Assembly (NCBI GenBank): GCA_012934845.2
Contig: WNNJ02001239.1
Location: forward strand, 186,001 to 250,000
Reading direction: 5' to 3'
Length of the DNA: 64,000 nucleotides
Source: Pomphorhynchus laevis
Taxonomy: Eukaryota; Acanthocephala; Palaeacanthocephala; Echinorhynchida; Pomphorhynchidae
Below are positions 10,365-20,861 of the stretch, piece by piece (positions within the stretch are counted from its first letter, which is position 1; every line of letters begins with the position of its first letter). The translations under genes were made by a program, and so were the position numbers. The notes beneath the pieces were generated by a model. The model ran no database searches. It had not been told where the DNA came from and saw only the letters and a program-made list of their open reading frames with translations.

Positions 10365-12536
10365 TCATCTCAGGTTTGACATCTCGTCAGAGTACGCTGA
10401 TTTGTGACTCTGAGCAATGACACCAGCAGTTCTCCTCAGCAGTGCAGTTAACTCCTTACCGGATAATCTGTAACTAGAGAAGATGATAGGAATAAATAAA
10501 GCTCGTTTAATGTCTGTAACCCTTTCGAGGTATTTATTTTTCTTCCGCGATTCTTGGAACTCGAAGCAAGGCTTGAGACCTTTAGAGTAATTAAAAGGAG
10601 CGTAAGCATTAAATATGCAGACATCGACAAAAGTAAGCTCTGTTCTATGTCCATACAGGCCAGAGCACGAAATGTCTAGTTTGGCTCCCCTGTCTGCCGT
10701 TGTTGTACGTTTGCGAAAACATATCACGTCTTTGATAGGGCTTAATTGTGGCTCAATTTGAATGTTGTAACAAACTTCACTTAGTTTGTTTGCAAGGAAG
10801 TCTCGAATTATGTTGTGTCTCATTAAAGGCAGCCATTCGTGGGGACATTAGAATGCGTAGGATATGGAGTTTAATTCACTGCATTGACACGTACCTAGAG
10901 CGTCAGGTAGAAACGAACCATATCTCGCCAATATCGAATCGCGAAAAGCAACATTGGACATTCTTGAATGTGAGTTATGTGTCGGGTATACCATCAGCTA
11001 TGCTGATACGCCCTTTACTGAGGCATGCTCGATTGAACTTTTGAGGACCGGTTCCATATTTTGTAGCAATATAAATCTCTCATCCCTCTCTTTCTTGAAA
11101 CGCGTTGTTCATATCTGTTTGCAAAGAGTGTTCTGCCTCATAATGATATCAGCATCCGGTATATCGCCAAAGTAAGAACCGCATAGCTTTCACGATGATG
11201 AATATTCGTCGTGTGCGGAGGTTATTGGATCTTTGATGACGAGTCCGCCGCTTCTGATGCTCAGATTGAATATTTGTCACAATATTTCGTCATTGTTGAG
11301 GTCCGCTCCGATCAAACTATGAAGCATCGTCCTGATCGACGTAGATAAAGGATCGAACCAGTAAACAGAGCAGTCACAAGATCTCTGGAGGTGTGCCCAT
11401 TTATGTTGAATGGATCTTGTTCGCGCTATATATGCTGCTTGAAGATCAAGGTGTCCTATCACCCTAAGACGCGAGGCGAAATTGATTCCTATTGAGATCC
11501 CAAATGAACAATGCCTTCGGCAGTCGTGCAAGTCTGTTTTGCGAAAAAATTAACATGCGACATATGACTTTTATGCACTAGCAATATACTTTTTGCGACA
11601 TTCACATGAAATCCATGTAGCGGACAGATTTTAATTATATCCTGTCATACTTTTATTAGATATTCCTGTCGTCTTACGCCACATGCATCATCTGTGTACC
11701 ATCGGTGCATAACAGAAGGTACCTTGATTTCTCAGGACGTTAATAGGAGGGAGTGTTGCCATTGCGAATGCCGCCATCGCCAATGAATCACCTTGCGTGA
11801 ATACCTCTTTTGAGATCAGAAGTTCGTCTTGCACAGTTAATAAAGGGTCCTTCTGGAAGAAGTTCTTCAGCACACGATGTATGGCCGGACATACATTCGT
11901 ACTGTTCGTTAAAACCAATTTGCGATTTATCACATTGAACGCGTTGCTAGCATCTATCTGCAACACACAGACATCGTTCAGCAATTCAAATGAATTCCTA
12001 ATAGTGTGAATCGCTGATTCTGCTCCGCATCGTTGTGTAACACACCGTTGTACACTACCAGCCACTTCTGCGATATTACTTGTTGCCGTTGAAAGAATTA
12101 CCTTGGCTATTATTCGTCGGCTTACTTCTCCCACTCCGATTGGTCGGGTTCCCGACTGTTTGTTCAATGGGACCAGACGACTTGCCGTCAATGCAACAGC
12201 GTTATGCAAACTTATTTCTTTTGAGGCCAAACAACATGCAAACTTTGGCAGAGCATCTGCCAATTGTAGAGAATCACGGCTGAATTCATTGAGCATCATA
12301 CAACAATCTTCGGCATTCATACCTGATGGCCCACATCTATCTTGGACAGTTTTGCTTATAGATGGAATCATTTGCGAATCGATACATTGGAATACCTCGG
12401 AATAATGATCACATACCCCTTCCAATAACGTGCTCAGAACTAACGACCGATTCAGTTCTCCAGCCTCTGGGTTTAGAATACTTAGCTTGTCTCGTACAGT
12501 CACATTATTTTCTAACTTAATTGTAGAGAATGTCAC
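10365..12536 (-). pseudogene. Non-LTR retrotransposon pol relic (RT plus endonuclease-like C-terminus)
   Basis: The minus strand reads from 12536 downwards. An 282-residue open stretch holds RT motifs: GPSGMNAEDC, LVPLNKQSGTRPIGVGEVSR, then QIDASNAFNVINRK, then TQGDSLAMAAF. The catalytic motif WYTDDACG lies just beyond, near 11700, but in the next frame, so a frameshift separates it from the upstream RT. Further down, degraded thumb sequence leads to a C-terminal part (10365-10823) with RHNIIRDFLANKLSEVC, DRGAKLDISCSGLYGHR and the FVDVCIFNAYAP motif. This order and the D...(E)...VDV pattern match a widespread invertebrate non-LTR family with a restriction-like nuclease end. Several stops make it inactive. 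Confidence 0.7.
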
Positions 12537-12615
12537 ATTATTTTCTAACTTAATTGTAGAGAATAATTATTTTCTAACTTAATTGTAGAGAATGACTTAA
12601 TTGTAGTGAATTAAT
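12495..12615. repeat. Short tandem repeat, about 33 bp
   Basis: The word TTTTCTAACTTAATTGTAGAG recurs (here broken as TTTTCTAACTTAATTG plus TAGAG) about three times, with TCACATTA between copies and shorter copies at the end. It sits exactly between the minus-strand non-LTR relic and the plus-strand RT element, so the duplication arose at their junction. Confidence 0.75.
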
Positions 12616-12631
12616 AGAATCCTTAAATATT

Positions 12632-13282
12632 TTGATAAATCAAAATTATTTAAAAGTAGGGACATCTATATTTAGACAAGTAAAAGGTGTTCCAATGGGT
12701 GGTAATAGTAGCCCAATTATAGCTGACTTGTTTTTAAGCTTTATAGAATATGAATTTGTTCATAACTGTGTAAAAACTAAATCTAAACAATATAAATATA
12801 TGAAATATATGTTTCGATACATTGATGATATATGTGTATTTAATTCTAATAATTTTTATTCAATTAGTGAGCACATTTATCCAGAAAGCCTTATTCTTAA
12901 CAAAACCAATATTAATGATAAAGAAGGTGTATATCTAGATATGAACATTAAATTAACATTAACTAAAACTACTATTAATTTATATCGTAAAGATGACATA
13001 TTTAAATTTACAAGAAACATATTTTTGCATGAGCATTCATGCATACCATATAATATAAAATATAATACATTAAATAATGAAATTTTAAGAATTGCAACAA
13101 TATGTAATGATATTGGCTTTCTTCAAAATCATTTAAATAATTTAATAGATACATATTTTAAACTAGGTTACTATAAAAATAACATTAAGCAGAAAATAGT
13201 AAAATATATAAATCAACACAATAATATAAAGAATAAATTTAAACTCTTAAGTGGCAAATTTTTATGGATGGATAATAAATAA
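12632..13282 (+). CDS. Reverse transcriptase of a probable Penelope-like (Naiad/Chlamys-type) element, 5'-truncated
   Basis: An uninterrupted 216-residue frame covers the second half of an RT. It contains GVPMGGNSSPIIADLF (about residues 18-33), the catalytic YIDD in FRYIDDICVFN (about residue 63), YPESLILNKTN, then GVYLDMNI (the LDM/FLD motif), LYRKDDIFKF and a long helical thumb ending KFLWMDNK. The GVPMGG...YIDD...LDxxI combination is that of Penelope-type rather than Ty3 or CR1 RTs; the subfamily is inferred. The fingers domain and any GIY-YIG nuclease are missing upstream, where a minisatellite and a foreign element begin. The start given is only the first in-frame Met. It is the best-preserved copy of the family fragments at 1-660 and 42840-43000. 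Confidence 0.7.
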   Translation: MINQNYLKVGTSIFRQVKGVPMGGNSSPIIADLFLSFIEYEFVHNCVKTKSKQYKYMKYMFRYIDDICVFNSNNFYSISEHIYPESLILNKTNINDKEGVYLDMNIKLTLTKTTINLYRKDDIFKFTRNIFLHEHSCIPYNIKYNTLNNEILRIATICNDIGFLQNHLNNLIDTYFKLGYYKNNIKQKIVKYINQHNNIKNKFKLLSGKFLWMDNK

Positions 13283-13480
13283 TATACTTTGCATTAGAAT
13301 AAGATACTAGATAGTTATTTCAGAGGAAATACATCATTAGCATGTATTTGGCCCCGCTGCTATGTTGGGTAGAGGAGTTAGGGGCCGAAACCTGATAGCA
13401 TAGCAGTTCCTCCTGATGACCTCTAATTCTTATTCTGATACAACGTCTGTTATTTATTAGTCAATTCATAAAAATGACGT
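13283..13480 (+). other. Conserved structured 3' tail of the YIDD RT element
   Basis: After the RT stop there is a hairpin AAATACAT (13327-13334) with ATGTATTT, then GGCCCC pairing with a downstream GGGGCC, and CTGCTATG pairing with CATAGCAG. The last two pairings interleave, so a pseudoknot is possible. The same words recur at 500-620 and, inverted, at 42840-42990. CCTGATGACCTC and GCCGAAACC are present but do not fold as a standard hammerhead. The tail ends in AT-rich sequence near 13460. Confidence 0.45.
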
Positions 13481-14373
13481 TTATTTTAAATTTTATTTTT
13501 TATTTTATTTTTTTTAACTTGATTTAAATTATAGAAAATCTAAAAACAATTTTTAATTTTATTATTTAATTATTAAATTTTGATTTAGCATTATTATGTT
13601 TTGTTTATTTTATAATTATATTAAATACGTAGACTCAGTTAGCTGATTTAATCGTCCATTTAAAGTACTCTATTTCTAATTCCATTAGATAATAGCATGC
13701 GTACAGCGCTTGTTGTTTTCCCATGTGTCAAGTTTTCTAAAATCCTTATAATATCTTTTCTCATCATGATTATTTGGATAATTTCCACTTTTAACCTCCA
13801 TCCTGCTCTGAATAATCGCTGCTTCACGAAGCTCGTTGTGATGACACATGCGCAACCTGCGTTCTAGTGTCTTGCGAATCATACTGATCCTTTTACTGTC
13901 AATATCTTGTCTTATTAATCGACAAAATACTGTTGCGAGTTGAAGTTAATCGTTTTATGAGTCGTCTGACGTCGCAGCGGATTTCTGCTAGGGTTGCGAT
14001 AAACTGATTAATCGCATTACATTGAGGTAAGCGAAATAAGTGAGGTCGCCATTTGATTCATTCATCAAAAAAAATCTGTAATTATTGGAGCTGGATCAAA
14101 GGAAAGAAGAAATTATTTTTGATATTTCGCTAACTTCTGTTAGCATCTTCAGAAAATTACAATGTTTTTTTAAAATGTACATGCTTATATAAAAGAGTTC
14201 GAAACGATCGCCGTCATTTGCTTTGGGCAGGTGCTGCTGTTGTTAGCGATAACCAGGACCTTTCCATGTTGTTTGTATTTTTAACACGATTTCGGCAACT
14301 TTTGAAGGTACACAAAACGCAATGAAAAAGGATAATTCAAAATAGTTTAGAAAGAAAACAAAAATAATAACGC
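13481..14373. other. AT-rich spacer with an interspersed-repeat fragment
   Basis: No gene accepted. The minus-strand ORF at 13685-13882 has no recognisable family. Positions 14080-14160 (TTATTGGAGCTGGAT ... TTCTGTTAGCATCTTCA) share words with 48210-48240 and 60237-60260, so a dispersed repeat lies here. Confidence 0.4.
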
Positions 14374-14611
14374 AAAGATTAATCAGATCAAATCTGGGTT
14401 AGTTATTATATATATTACCAAAGCTTTTGCCGCGTTAGGGCTTCGTCAGTGGCTCATTGTAAGTAGTTAAACTCAAGAAATTTTGATTTAAAAAATTCTT
14501 TATTTAACATTCTTGATTATAACTACTTACAATGAGTCACTGACGAAGCCGTAACGCGGCGAAAGCTTTGACAATATATATAATAACTAATTCAGATTTA
14601 ATCTGATTAAC
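14374..14611. repeat. Large inverted repeat at the Penelope-like element terminus
   Basis: Two arms of about 100 bp (roughly 14374-14480 and 14508-14611) are inverted copies with a few mismatches, separated by about 30 bp. Both arms contain CTGACGAAGCC(C/G)TAACGC and flank an AATATATATAATAAC stretch. Penelope-like elements often carry inverted or tandem terminal repeats with hammerhead motifs, and the adjacent minus-strand Penelope relic ends here. Both arms therefore look like that element's terminal repeat. Confidence 0.8.
14536..14572 (+). ncRNA. Type I hammerhead ribozyme motif with minimal stem III
   Basis: Stem I is GTCA (14536-14539) with TGAC (14569-14572). The core CTGACGA is at 14540-14546. 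Stem II is GCCG/CGGC (14548-14551/14557-14560) with loop TAACG. GAAA is at 14561-14564, stem III is the two-pair AG/CT (14564-14567), and cleavage would follow T14568. In the opposite arm (minus strand, core at 14443-14449) stem I is GCCA/TGGT, so paired changes preserve the helix; that copy has AAAA in place of GAAA. Very short stem III is known for Penelope-associated hammerheads, which can act as dimers. One extra A lies between core and stem II. Activity is untested. Confidence 0.6.
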
Positions 14612-14905
14612 TTTTGCATTTTAACAACATAAAGCTGAGATATAAGCGGATATTTAATTTTAATAAACCATAATATTTCCATTCAAAATAAATAATTTAA
14701 AAAAATCAGAAAAAATATAAAAAATAATTAAAAGTACTAGAAAAATTAAATAAAGTATAAAAATAAAATAGAAAAGATTATTTAAACAAATGAATCGTTT
14801 ACAATATCTTTATAAAATATTTAACGTTACGTCAGGTTTATTATTCGGCATAATAATATTGGAGTTTTTATAAATGTAATAAGCCTCAAGAATTTTTCTA
14901 TTTTA

Positions 14906-14924
14906 ACAATTGGTTTCTTTTGCT
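14906..14924. repeat. Target-site duplication, left copy (19 bp)
   Basis: ACAATTGGTTTCTTTTGCT here is repeated exactly at 15865-15883, flanking the non-LTR insertion. It joins directly to the short A-run (T-run on this strand) that ends the insert. Confidence 0.85.
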
Positions 14925-15864
14925 TTTTTGAATGATCATTGTGCGATTTGCAGCATAATGTCTACGATCGAATGTACCGGTGCATTGAGTTTGGAACACG
15001 GTGCTCGGAAACATTGTGATATTGACCTTGCGAGCGCAATTGCAATCTTCGTACGGAGCCACGTTATTACGCTGGAAAATTCAGACTTGTGTTTTTCGCA
15101 GATCTTTGTCGCAAACACACGTAGAATTGCGTTTGCTGCTCTGCCTGCACCACCCGTCGACGCAAACACTAATGGGCAGAAGGTACTGTGATCAACCTCA
15201 CGTATCCTTTCCTCGTACTTACTTCGCTTACGTTGCTCATGATACTCGAAGCAAGCAGCCGACGATCGCGATATATAGGATGGAGCTCCTTCGTTGAAAA
15301 TGCATATGTCAAAAAACGTACGCTCCTTCCTACCACCGAATAATCCACTGCACACAATATCAGGACATGCGTCTGGTCTTCGAGCTGTTGCATCATTGTC
15401 GAAACTTATTGTATCAGGAACACCATATAGATTTGGCTCAGTGGCGACCCCAGAACACACGTCTGTGAGTACTTTTGATATAATGTCGCGGATCTCATTA
15501 TGGCGTATCGTCGATAAACCGCCCCTTTTACATAATAATAATGCATGAACATTATTCAACTCCTCCTCGCATATACATTTTTTGGTTATCTTAGATGGGT
15601 TCCAAGCGTACCTTACAGACATTGCGTTGCGAAACTCCGTTGTAGTCAGATGAAGTCTGTAATCATCAAGTGGACGGGATTTTAGCCAATTTGATGCCTC
15701 TTTGAGTGAAGCATATTCCAGATGACTTATGTTCGGTTTGTACATCTCATGTGCCAAGCGAGCTAGTTTGTACCGGTTGAAGTTGGCCGACTTTATTTAA
15801 CCCGCAGCGTCCGATTGCAATTGTTCGCGAATATAAAGTGATTCTGTGGTATCGAATGGGCTAC
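14925..15864 (-). mobile_element. 5'-truncated non-LTR retrotransposon insertion (C-terminal domain intact)
   Basis: The insert lies inside the Penelope-like relic between exact 19-bp duplications, with its 3' end (six A residues, minus strand) at 14925. It carries a 273-codon open frame, 15757 to 14936. The protein has CICEEELNNVHALLLCKRGG (a zinc-binding-like Cys cluster), TIRHNEIRDII, RRPDACPDIVCSGLFGGRKE, FFDICIFNEGAPS and a helical end ARSISQCFRAP. This is the same C-terminal domain as in the relics at 10.4 and 35 kb; a restriction-like nuclease role is inferred from the D...(E)...FDI pattern. Lack of stops and perfect duplications mark it as a young insertion. RT is missing through 5' truncation. 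Confidence 0.85.
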
Positions 15865-15883
15865 ACAATTGGTTTCTTTTGCT
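15865..15883. repeat. Target-site duplication, right copy (19 bp)
   Basis: Exact second copy of ACAATTGGTTTCTTTTGCT. It marks the truncated 5' end of the insertion. Confidence 0.85.
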
Positions 15884-16570
15884 AAAACAACAGTATTATT
15901 ATAGTCAATATTGTTATCTAAATTTAAACTATGGTCTACAATAGCGCTACTTAGGCCCTTTTTGAGTGTAATTTAGTAAAAACAAAGAATTGGCAGCAGA
16001 TATTTTCCAAGATGTTGGGACATTGGTATTCCACGAAACAATATTTAAATTATTTGAATTTTTATAATAAACGGATGTTTCTAAAATATCATTTGATGTT
16101 TTTCTAACAACGACATCTAAAAATGTTAATTTATAATCTAATTCTAATTATATTGTAATTCTTATTCTTAATAAGTCATGTACATCAATTGTGTTATCAC
16201 AAATAGCAAACGTATGATCGACATATTTAATCCACATAACAATTCCATTCATCTTAGTGATATTATTTAATTCCCAATTTCTCATATATAATTTACTAAG
16301 AAGGGTTTTAGAGGATCTCCCATTGCGAGACCATCGTTTTGTTCATATACCTCTTCATTAAATTTAAAAATTGTTTTATTTGTGCAAAAACAAGCAATTC
16401 TGTCCACTCCTCAAAACAAAATTTAAAAGAGTCATCCGAATTTTCCTCTAATAATTTGGCTCAATAGCTTTGTGGGCACATTAGTGAACATCAATACGAT
16501 GCCAAAACTAATCATCGTTTTACCCTTTGCATTATAGTTACGGATTATTTTAAAAAAATGAATTCCATCC

Positions 16571-17561
16571 TTAACGTGGGGAAAATGGATGTATCTAATA
16601 ATGATTTAATTTTCCTCGCGATTATTTTTATATAAAAAATATAAAAAAACAGTTACATTAAGTTTTTAAACAAAATCATTGTCTAGCACTGCTAATAATG
16701 CTAAAGTCGTTGCCGCGCTGCACTGCTAAGCCTAGTCTTTGTTTTAACCACAATTATTATTTTTGCTATGGTATATGAATATGTCATATATGATGCAATA
16801 ATAGGGGTCTTGCACAATGTTCCTTTTTATGAATGTTTGATAGTAAGAATATAGAACCAGATTTCGCATTTTTTGATGAAAAAGTTCTTAAAATGTTATT
16901 TTCTATTTTATTATTTATATTCATCTTTTTCTAAAAATTGTTAAATACTGTCTTTTTAATGAATCGTCTCTGTTTTATTTTTTAAATTTTGAATTGTTAA
17001 TAACATCCGCACCTAATTTTATATATTCTACGTTATTCTTGTTAAGGAAAGTTAATGTATGTGCTTTACAAAATTAAAATGAAGCTAAAATAACTTACGG
17101 GATGTAACAATATTATCTGTCGAAGTCAAAGGTTTATATAATAATTTGAGATTGACATCACTAGCCTCTAGTAAAAACTGATGAAAAATGATTTAAGATC
17201 CCATGTGAATAAAGAAATAAAAATAAATTCATAATCTTCATTTCAATCAATAATTAAAGCATATGAGTGAACAATCGATTTATTAAATAACAATACAAAT
17301 GTTTTTAAATATGGTAATTATCAGTTAATAAAAAATTAAATTTAATATAACTAGCGGATACCTGCATATACCAAACAAACGCAAAGGCTTTATTTAAGTG
17401 AATTTACAATAAGAAACAGGTTAGGTAATAAAACATGTCATTGCCATGTGAATTATGACATACTCTTCACCATGAAATTCTTGAAGTATCGCGCTTTTGA
17501 CGTTTTCTATGTGGACGATGTTCCAGCTGATCCGATACTGAACCATTTGAACGAGTAAATA
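16571..17561. other. AT-rich region, no accepted gene
   Basis: Possibly the N-terminal part of the minus-strand Penelope-like element, but no RT motif can be read. Short direct words only. Nothing else recognised. Confidence 0.35.
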
Positions 17562-17819
17562 TTAGCGTGCGATGAAGGCTTTGAATATCGATAGGGTCAG
17601 ATCTTCAAGACGACGTTCAGATTGCTGATTCTTTAGACTTCCTTCTGAGTTTTTGCGTGCTTTACTTTGACTCGTTGGATCACAGTCAGAATGTTGATTG
17701 CTTGGATTTCCTTCAGTGTTTTCGCATGTTTTGCTTTGATTGACGGGGTCATAATAGCAATCATTGGGCTTACCGCTCGAGAATGAATCAGTAAAAAAGT
17801 TTTCATCAGCAATTTTTAA
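17562..17819 (-). CDS. Unrecognised ORF fragment with an imperfect internal peptide repeat
   Basis: On the minus strand a frame opens near 17819 and runs 85 codons to a TAA at 17562-17564. It begins KIADENFFTDSFSSGKPNDC and contains two adjacent units of the form DPxxQSKxxxNxEGxxxNQ, about 23 residues apart, then ERRLEDLTLSIFKAFIAR. Composition (Asn, Ser, Gln, Lys) suggests a disordered region. No start codon is evident, so this would be an exon or a relic. The repeat arose by duplication in frame, which argues for a once-translated sequence. No family is recognised. Confidence 0.35.
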   Translation of the reverse strand, partial: LKIADENFFTDSFSSGKPNDCYYDPVNQSKTCENTEGNPSNQHSDCDPTSQSKARKNSEGSLKNQQSERRLEDLTLSIFKAFIAR

Positions 17820-18312
17820 TTAGATTAATACTGGCGTGGACGCTCCAAGTTATTTTAGTCGTTGAATTTTTTCTGTGAACAGTTAAAATAGCCATTTGCG
17901 GCTAACTTGTGTGAAAATATAATAAAGTATTTATAATTACTGGTTACCTACAATAATAAGTAACGAAAGATTTCACGAATTTAATAAAGACGAAACGAAA
18001 AAATCTCTAGCAGAAGATTAGATTGTTATGTCATATTAGCTTACCACAATTGTTGCCGCTGTGAGGTCGCATGTTGACACTCAGTGATGTATGCGATTTT
18101 AAGTAATTATGACCGTAGCAAGGTCTGAAGCATCTAATTTTGATCGAAAATTTATCGATCCAACACGTTACTTTTAATGTGACTTTTTATGTTATTTTTT
18201 AAAGGCACTTACGTGATAAATTGTAAAACAAGTTATATCAAAATAAATAATTATAACTGCCAAACTCTTCCAATCCAGTATTTCCAACTTCTGGGTTCCT
18301 AATTTGTGAAAG

Positions 18313-18960
18313 TATGCAGTTATTGTCCCAATTCCCAAGAAATCGATTCCATCATCTTGCTCAGACTATAGACCTATAAGCATCAAGTTCCATATGTAAA
18401 GTTCTGAAGAGATTGATTGCCTGTAGAATTTTGCATCATTTAGATAAACACATGATTATTACCAATTCACAGCACTGTTTTCGTTCCAAACGGTTGTGTC
18501 TTACTAACCTGCTGTCAGCCCGTGAATTGTGGACTGAGGCGATTAGCTTAGGTAAATGCGTCGACGTTATCTTTTTAGATATTTCAAAAGCATTCAATCG
18601 ATCTCCGCGCTAATGTCTAATTTATTTGTTATCAAACTAGGTGTTCCTTGTACCATCTGCAATTGGGTTCGAGAATTCCTTAGTCGACGTTTATACAGAG
18701 TTAGAGTAGGGAGCCACATTTCCACTATAAGATATGTAAATTATGTAGTCCATCAGGGTACTGTATTGGATCCTCTTCTTTTATCACATTTCTAAATGAC
18801 TTATTATTACGTATCCAAAACCCATGCTCAGCATTTGTCGATTATGTAAAACTATGTTGCACTAGAGATTATAAACTGGATGCTAAACTGTTGCAGAACG
18901 ACCTTACCACATTTATGAACGGAGTGAAACAACGCAGATGAAGTTAAATATAAGTAAATG
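18313..18960 (+). pseudogene. CR1-like reverse transcriptase relic
   Basis: The open pieces read KVLKRLIACRILHHLDKHMI, then FRSKRLCLTNLLSA, FLDISKAFNR (the FxDxxKAFD motif), VREFLSRRLYRVRVGS and QGTVLDPLLLSHF (the QGSVLGPLLF motif). The catalytic YADD is replaced or lost downstream, and at least two frameshifts occur. Upstream (17820-18312) I see nothing coding. It is a short, dead copy of a CR1/jockey-type pol. Confidence 0.55.
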
Positions 18961-19247
18961 CGTATGTATGAGGTTAGGTAGCGTTGGGATTGATGTAGAA
19001 TCAAAAGGGCGACATAAGGCTTTATTGAATAGATCTAAAAACATGTAGTAAATGTGTCAGCATTCGAATAAGCAAAGTTAATAATACTAAATAGTACATC
19101 AATCCCCCCACTGGTAAAAATCTTTGATATGGGGCGGAGGACGTCTGTTGCGTGTAGGGTATCGAGTTGATGGATTTTCTGATTTGCAGTGTTGTATTTC
19201 ATCAGGAAAAAAACCCTCTAGTCAATTACATATTCTGTAACAAATCG

Positions 19248-19548
19248 TCATCACCGTGTTCCTCATATATAGCTTCTTCCGAATTCTAGTTTACATTAGT
19301 AGTAGACTCGCGCCTCGTGTTCATTCGATTCAGGGCAAGGGGCAATATGTTTCGTCGATACTCGAGCTGTTTCCCCATTATCAAAAGATACTGTTGCATA
19401 GTTAGGATTTGCGTCAATCAGCTCAACTTCCTCAACACGGCTATCATATTTCAAGTCTCGTCTGAAGTTCTTCAACAATACACGAGGCGCGAGTCTACTA
19501 CTAATGAAAACGAGAGTCCTGAAGAAGCTATATCTGAGGAACACGGTG
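19248..19548. repeat. Inverted duplication within a Ty3/gypsy pol C-terminus fragment
   Basis: Arms of about 72 bp (about 19248-19322 and 19471-19548) are inverted copies at roughly 90% identity. The centre and one arm encode, on the minus strand, a gypsy pol end (VEEVELIDANPNYATVSF, then ETARVSTKHIAPCPESN), comparable to KLINANPNTAYIELPSGK in the intact element at 24.3 kb. The other arm on the plus strand reads EEAISEEHGDDD. A fold-back duplication of a decayed gypsy 3' end is the simplest reading. Confidence 0.7.
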
Positions 19549-19709
19549 ATGACGATACTAGACTTAAAATATGATAGCCATGTTTCAAATTTGTCACCGA
19601 GGAAATTATCAAAAGCCCAGTTAAAGTCAAATTACAGAATATCCACTGAAATACAAATCGAAACTTCGTTGAATGGCAAATCAGGATAACATAATAAATT
19701 TGATAGACT

Positions 19710-20436
19710 TTAAACTTCACCACGAAAAATGTTGCAATTATAGGGGTCTGACATGCACGACAGTGTATCTTGAATTTTAAGATCATCTATCGTATCACCA
19801 ATACAATTTTCCATTGCAATTCTTGCAAACCCAAATGTCCACTCTAAGGTCTTCAATGCAACGATTGTAGGGTCGTTTAGATTTTTCAGCTTCCAATTCC
19901 CCATCCGTTTCAGAACTAGCTGAGCCTCATTTCCAATAGCACCGTTACACGCTATTACGAGCAAATAAAAATTTGCGTCTTCAAACTTGGCAACACGTTC
20001 GCTGTACTTGGTCATTTTCATTTGTGTGGGGGTAATTGAAGTGGTTATCTGGATTATTTGAACGATACGATTGGGCTAGATGGTTGATTGTACAAATGTC
20101 TAGTAAGGATCGATCTAATATATCACCGAGTAAACCGTTGCATTCAATGTCGAGTCTTGCGTCAATATCCCGTGTTGTTGTAGGTCGCTCGAATTCGACA
20201 TTTTCAGGCAGCGTTCGTCATACGGGCTCAATTGTGACAGACGACGTCACTTGGGTTAATCTCGATGCAACAAAATTGCGAACAGCATTATGCCTTATTG
20301 TTGGCAGACTTCCAACTTGACACACAAGGCAATGTCTGAAATCAAAACAGTTATCGCAGGTACAATTTTGTGGTGCGTTAGGAGGTTGCCAGCCATATCT
20401 TATAGCAAGCGCATCCTGAAATTGACGGTTACTCAA
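19710..20436 (-). pseudogene. Non-LTR retrotransposon C-terminal relic
   Basis: The minus strand reads NRQFQDALAIRYGWQPPN, NCTCDNCFDFRHCLVCQVGS, TIRHNAVRNFVASRLTQV and, after a shift, a segment (20021 to 19710) with KYSERVAKFEDANFYLLVI. The order matches the intact C-terminal domain at 14936-15757. It is interrupted by frameshifts. Its N-terminal side meets the 3' end of a CR1-like element at about 20440, so it was probably cut by that insertion. Confidence 0.6.
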
Positions 20437-20856
20437 ATATAGTAATAATGCAGAGATTTATTATCCCATTTAAGCCTCTCGGCTTAGGGCAAAATATATA
20501 AATAAATCAAAGTACAAAAGTTGAGCTGTATCCACTAGAAATCAGGACATGAGGACTGCCCTTTTCATGTATGTGTAGAAACTGTATATAAACATTTACA
20601 AAATTACAAAATTACAAAAGCCCTTGATAAATCTGTCTCAATAGCATAGATAACAAAAACGAGCAGTTGAAAACATGTAGCAACTAACAGCACTGTTGCG
20701 AGCAAAATTGACAAAAGCAATTCGCGCAACGAGAATGAAAAAGAAGCCGAATTGAGCAAAATTTACTGTGGTATCCGTCTAATGACAAACGCCAAATAAG
20801 CGGCCGCTAACTATAATTAGGGTTCCTCCAAGCCGATTGCGTATAAGCGGGAGAAA

Positions 20857-20861
20857 TGTAT
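20857..20861. repeat. Gypsy target-site duplication, left (TGTAT)
   Basis: TGTAT directly precedes the 5' LTR and is repeated directly after the 3' LTR at 24806-24810. Confidence 0.85.

Larger units (their letters stand above)
14830..16570 (-). pseudogene. Penelope-like element RT relic, interrupted by an insertion
   Basis: The minus strand between about 16560 and 15884 encodes recognisable pieces of a Penelope RT: FGIVLMFTNVPTK, FKFNEEVYEQNDGLAMGDPL, a changed catalytic motif KYVDHTFAICDN (H in place of the second Asp) and LTFLDVVVRK. Frameshifts occur between pieces. The C-terminal end resumes at 14905 and runs to about 14830, after an insertion (14925-15864) that carries a 19-bp target duplication. 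The hairpin terminus at 14374-14611 follows in the same orientation. The altered catalytic motif and frameshifts make it dead. Confidence 0.65.

Noticed and set aside
13390-13430. Hammerhead in the tail of the YIDD RT element (GAAACC ... CCTGATGACC)
   Set aside because: The flanking sequences do not form stems I-III in any order I tried.
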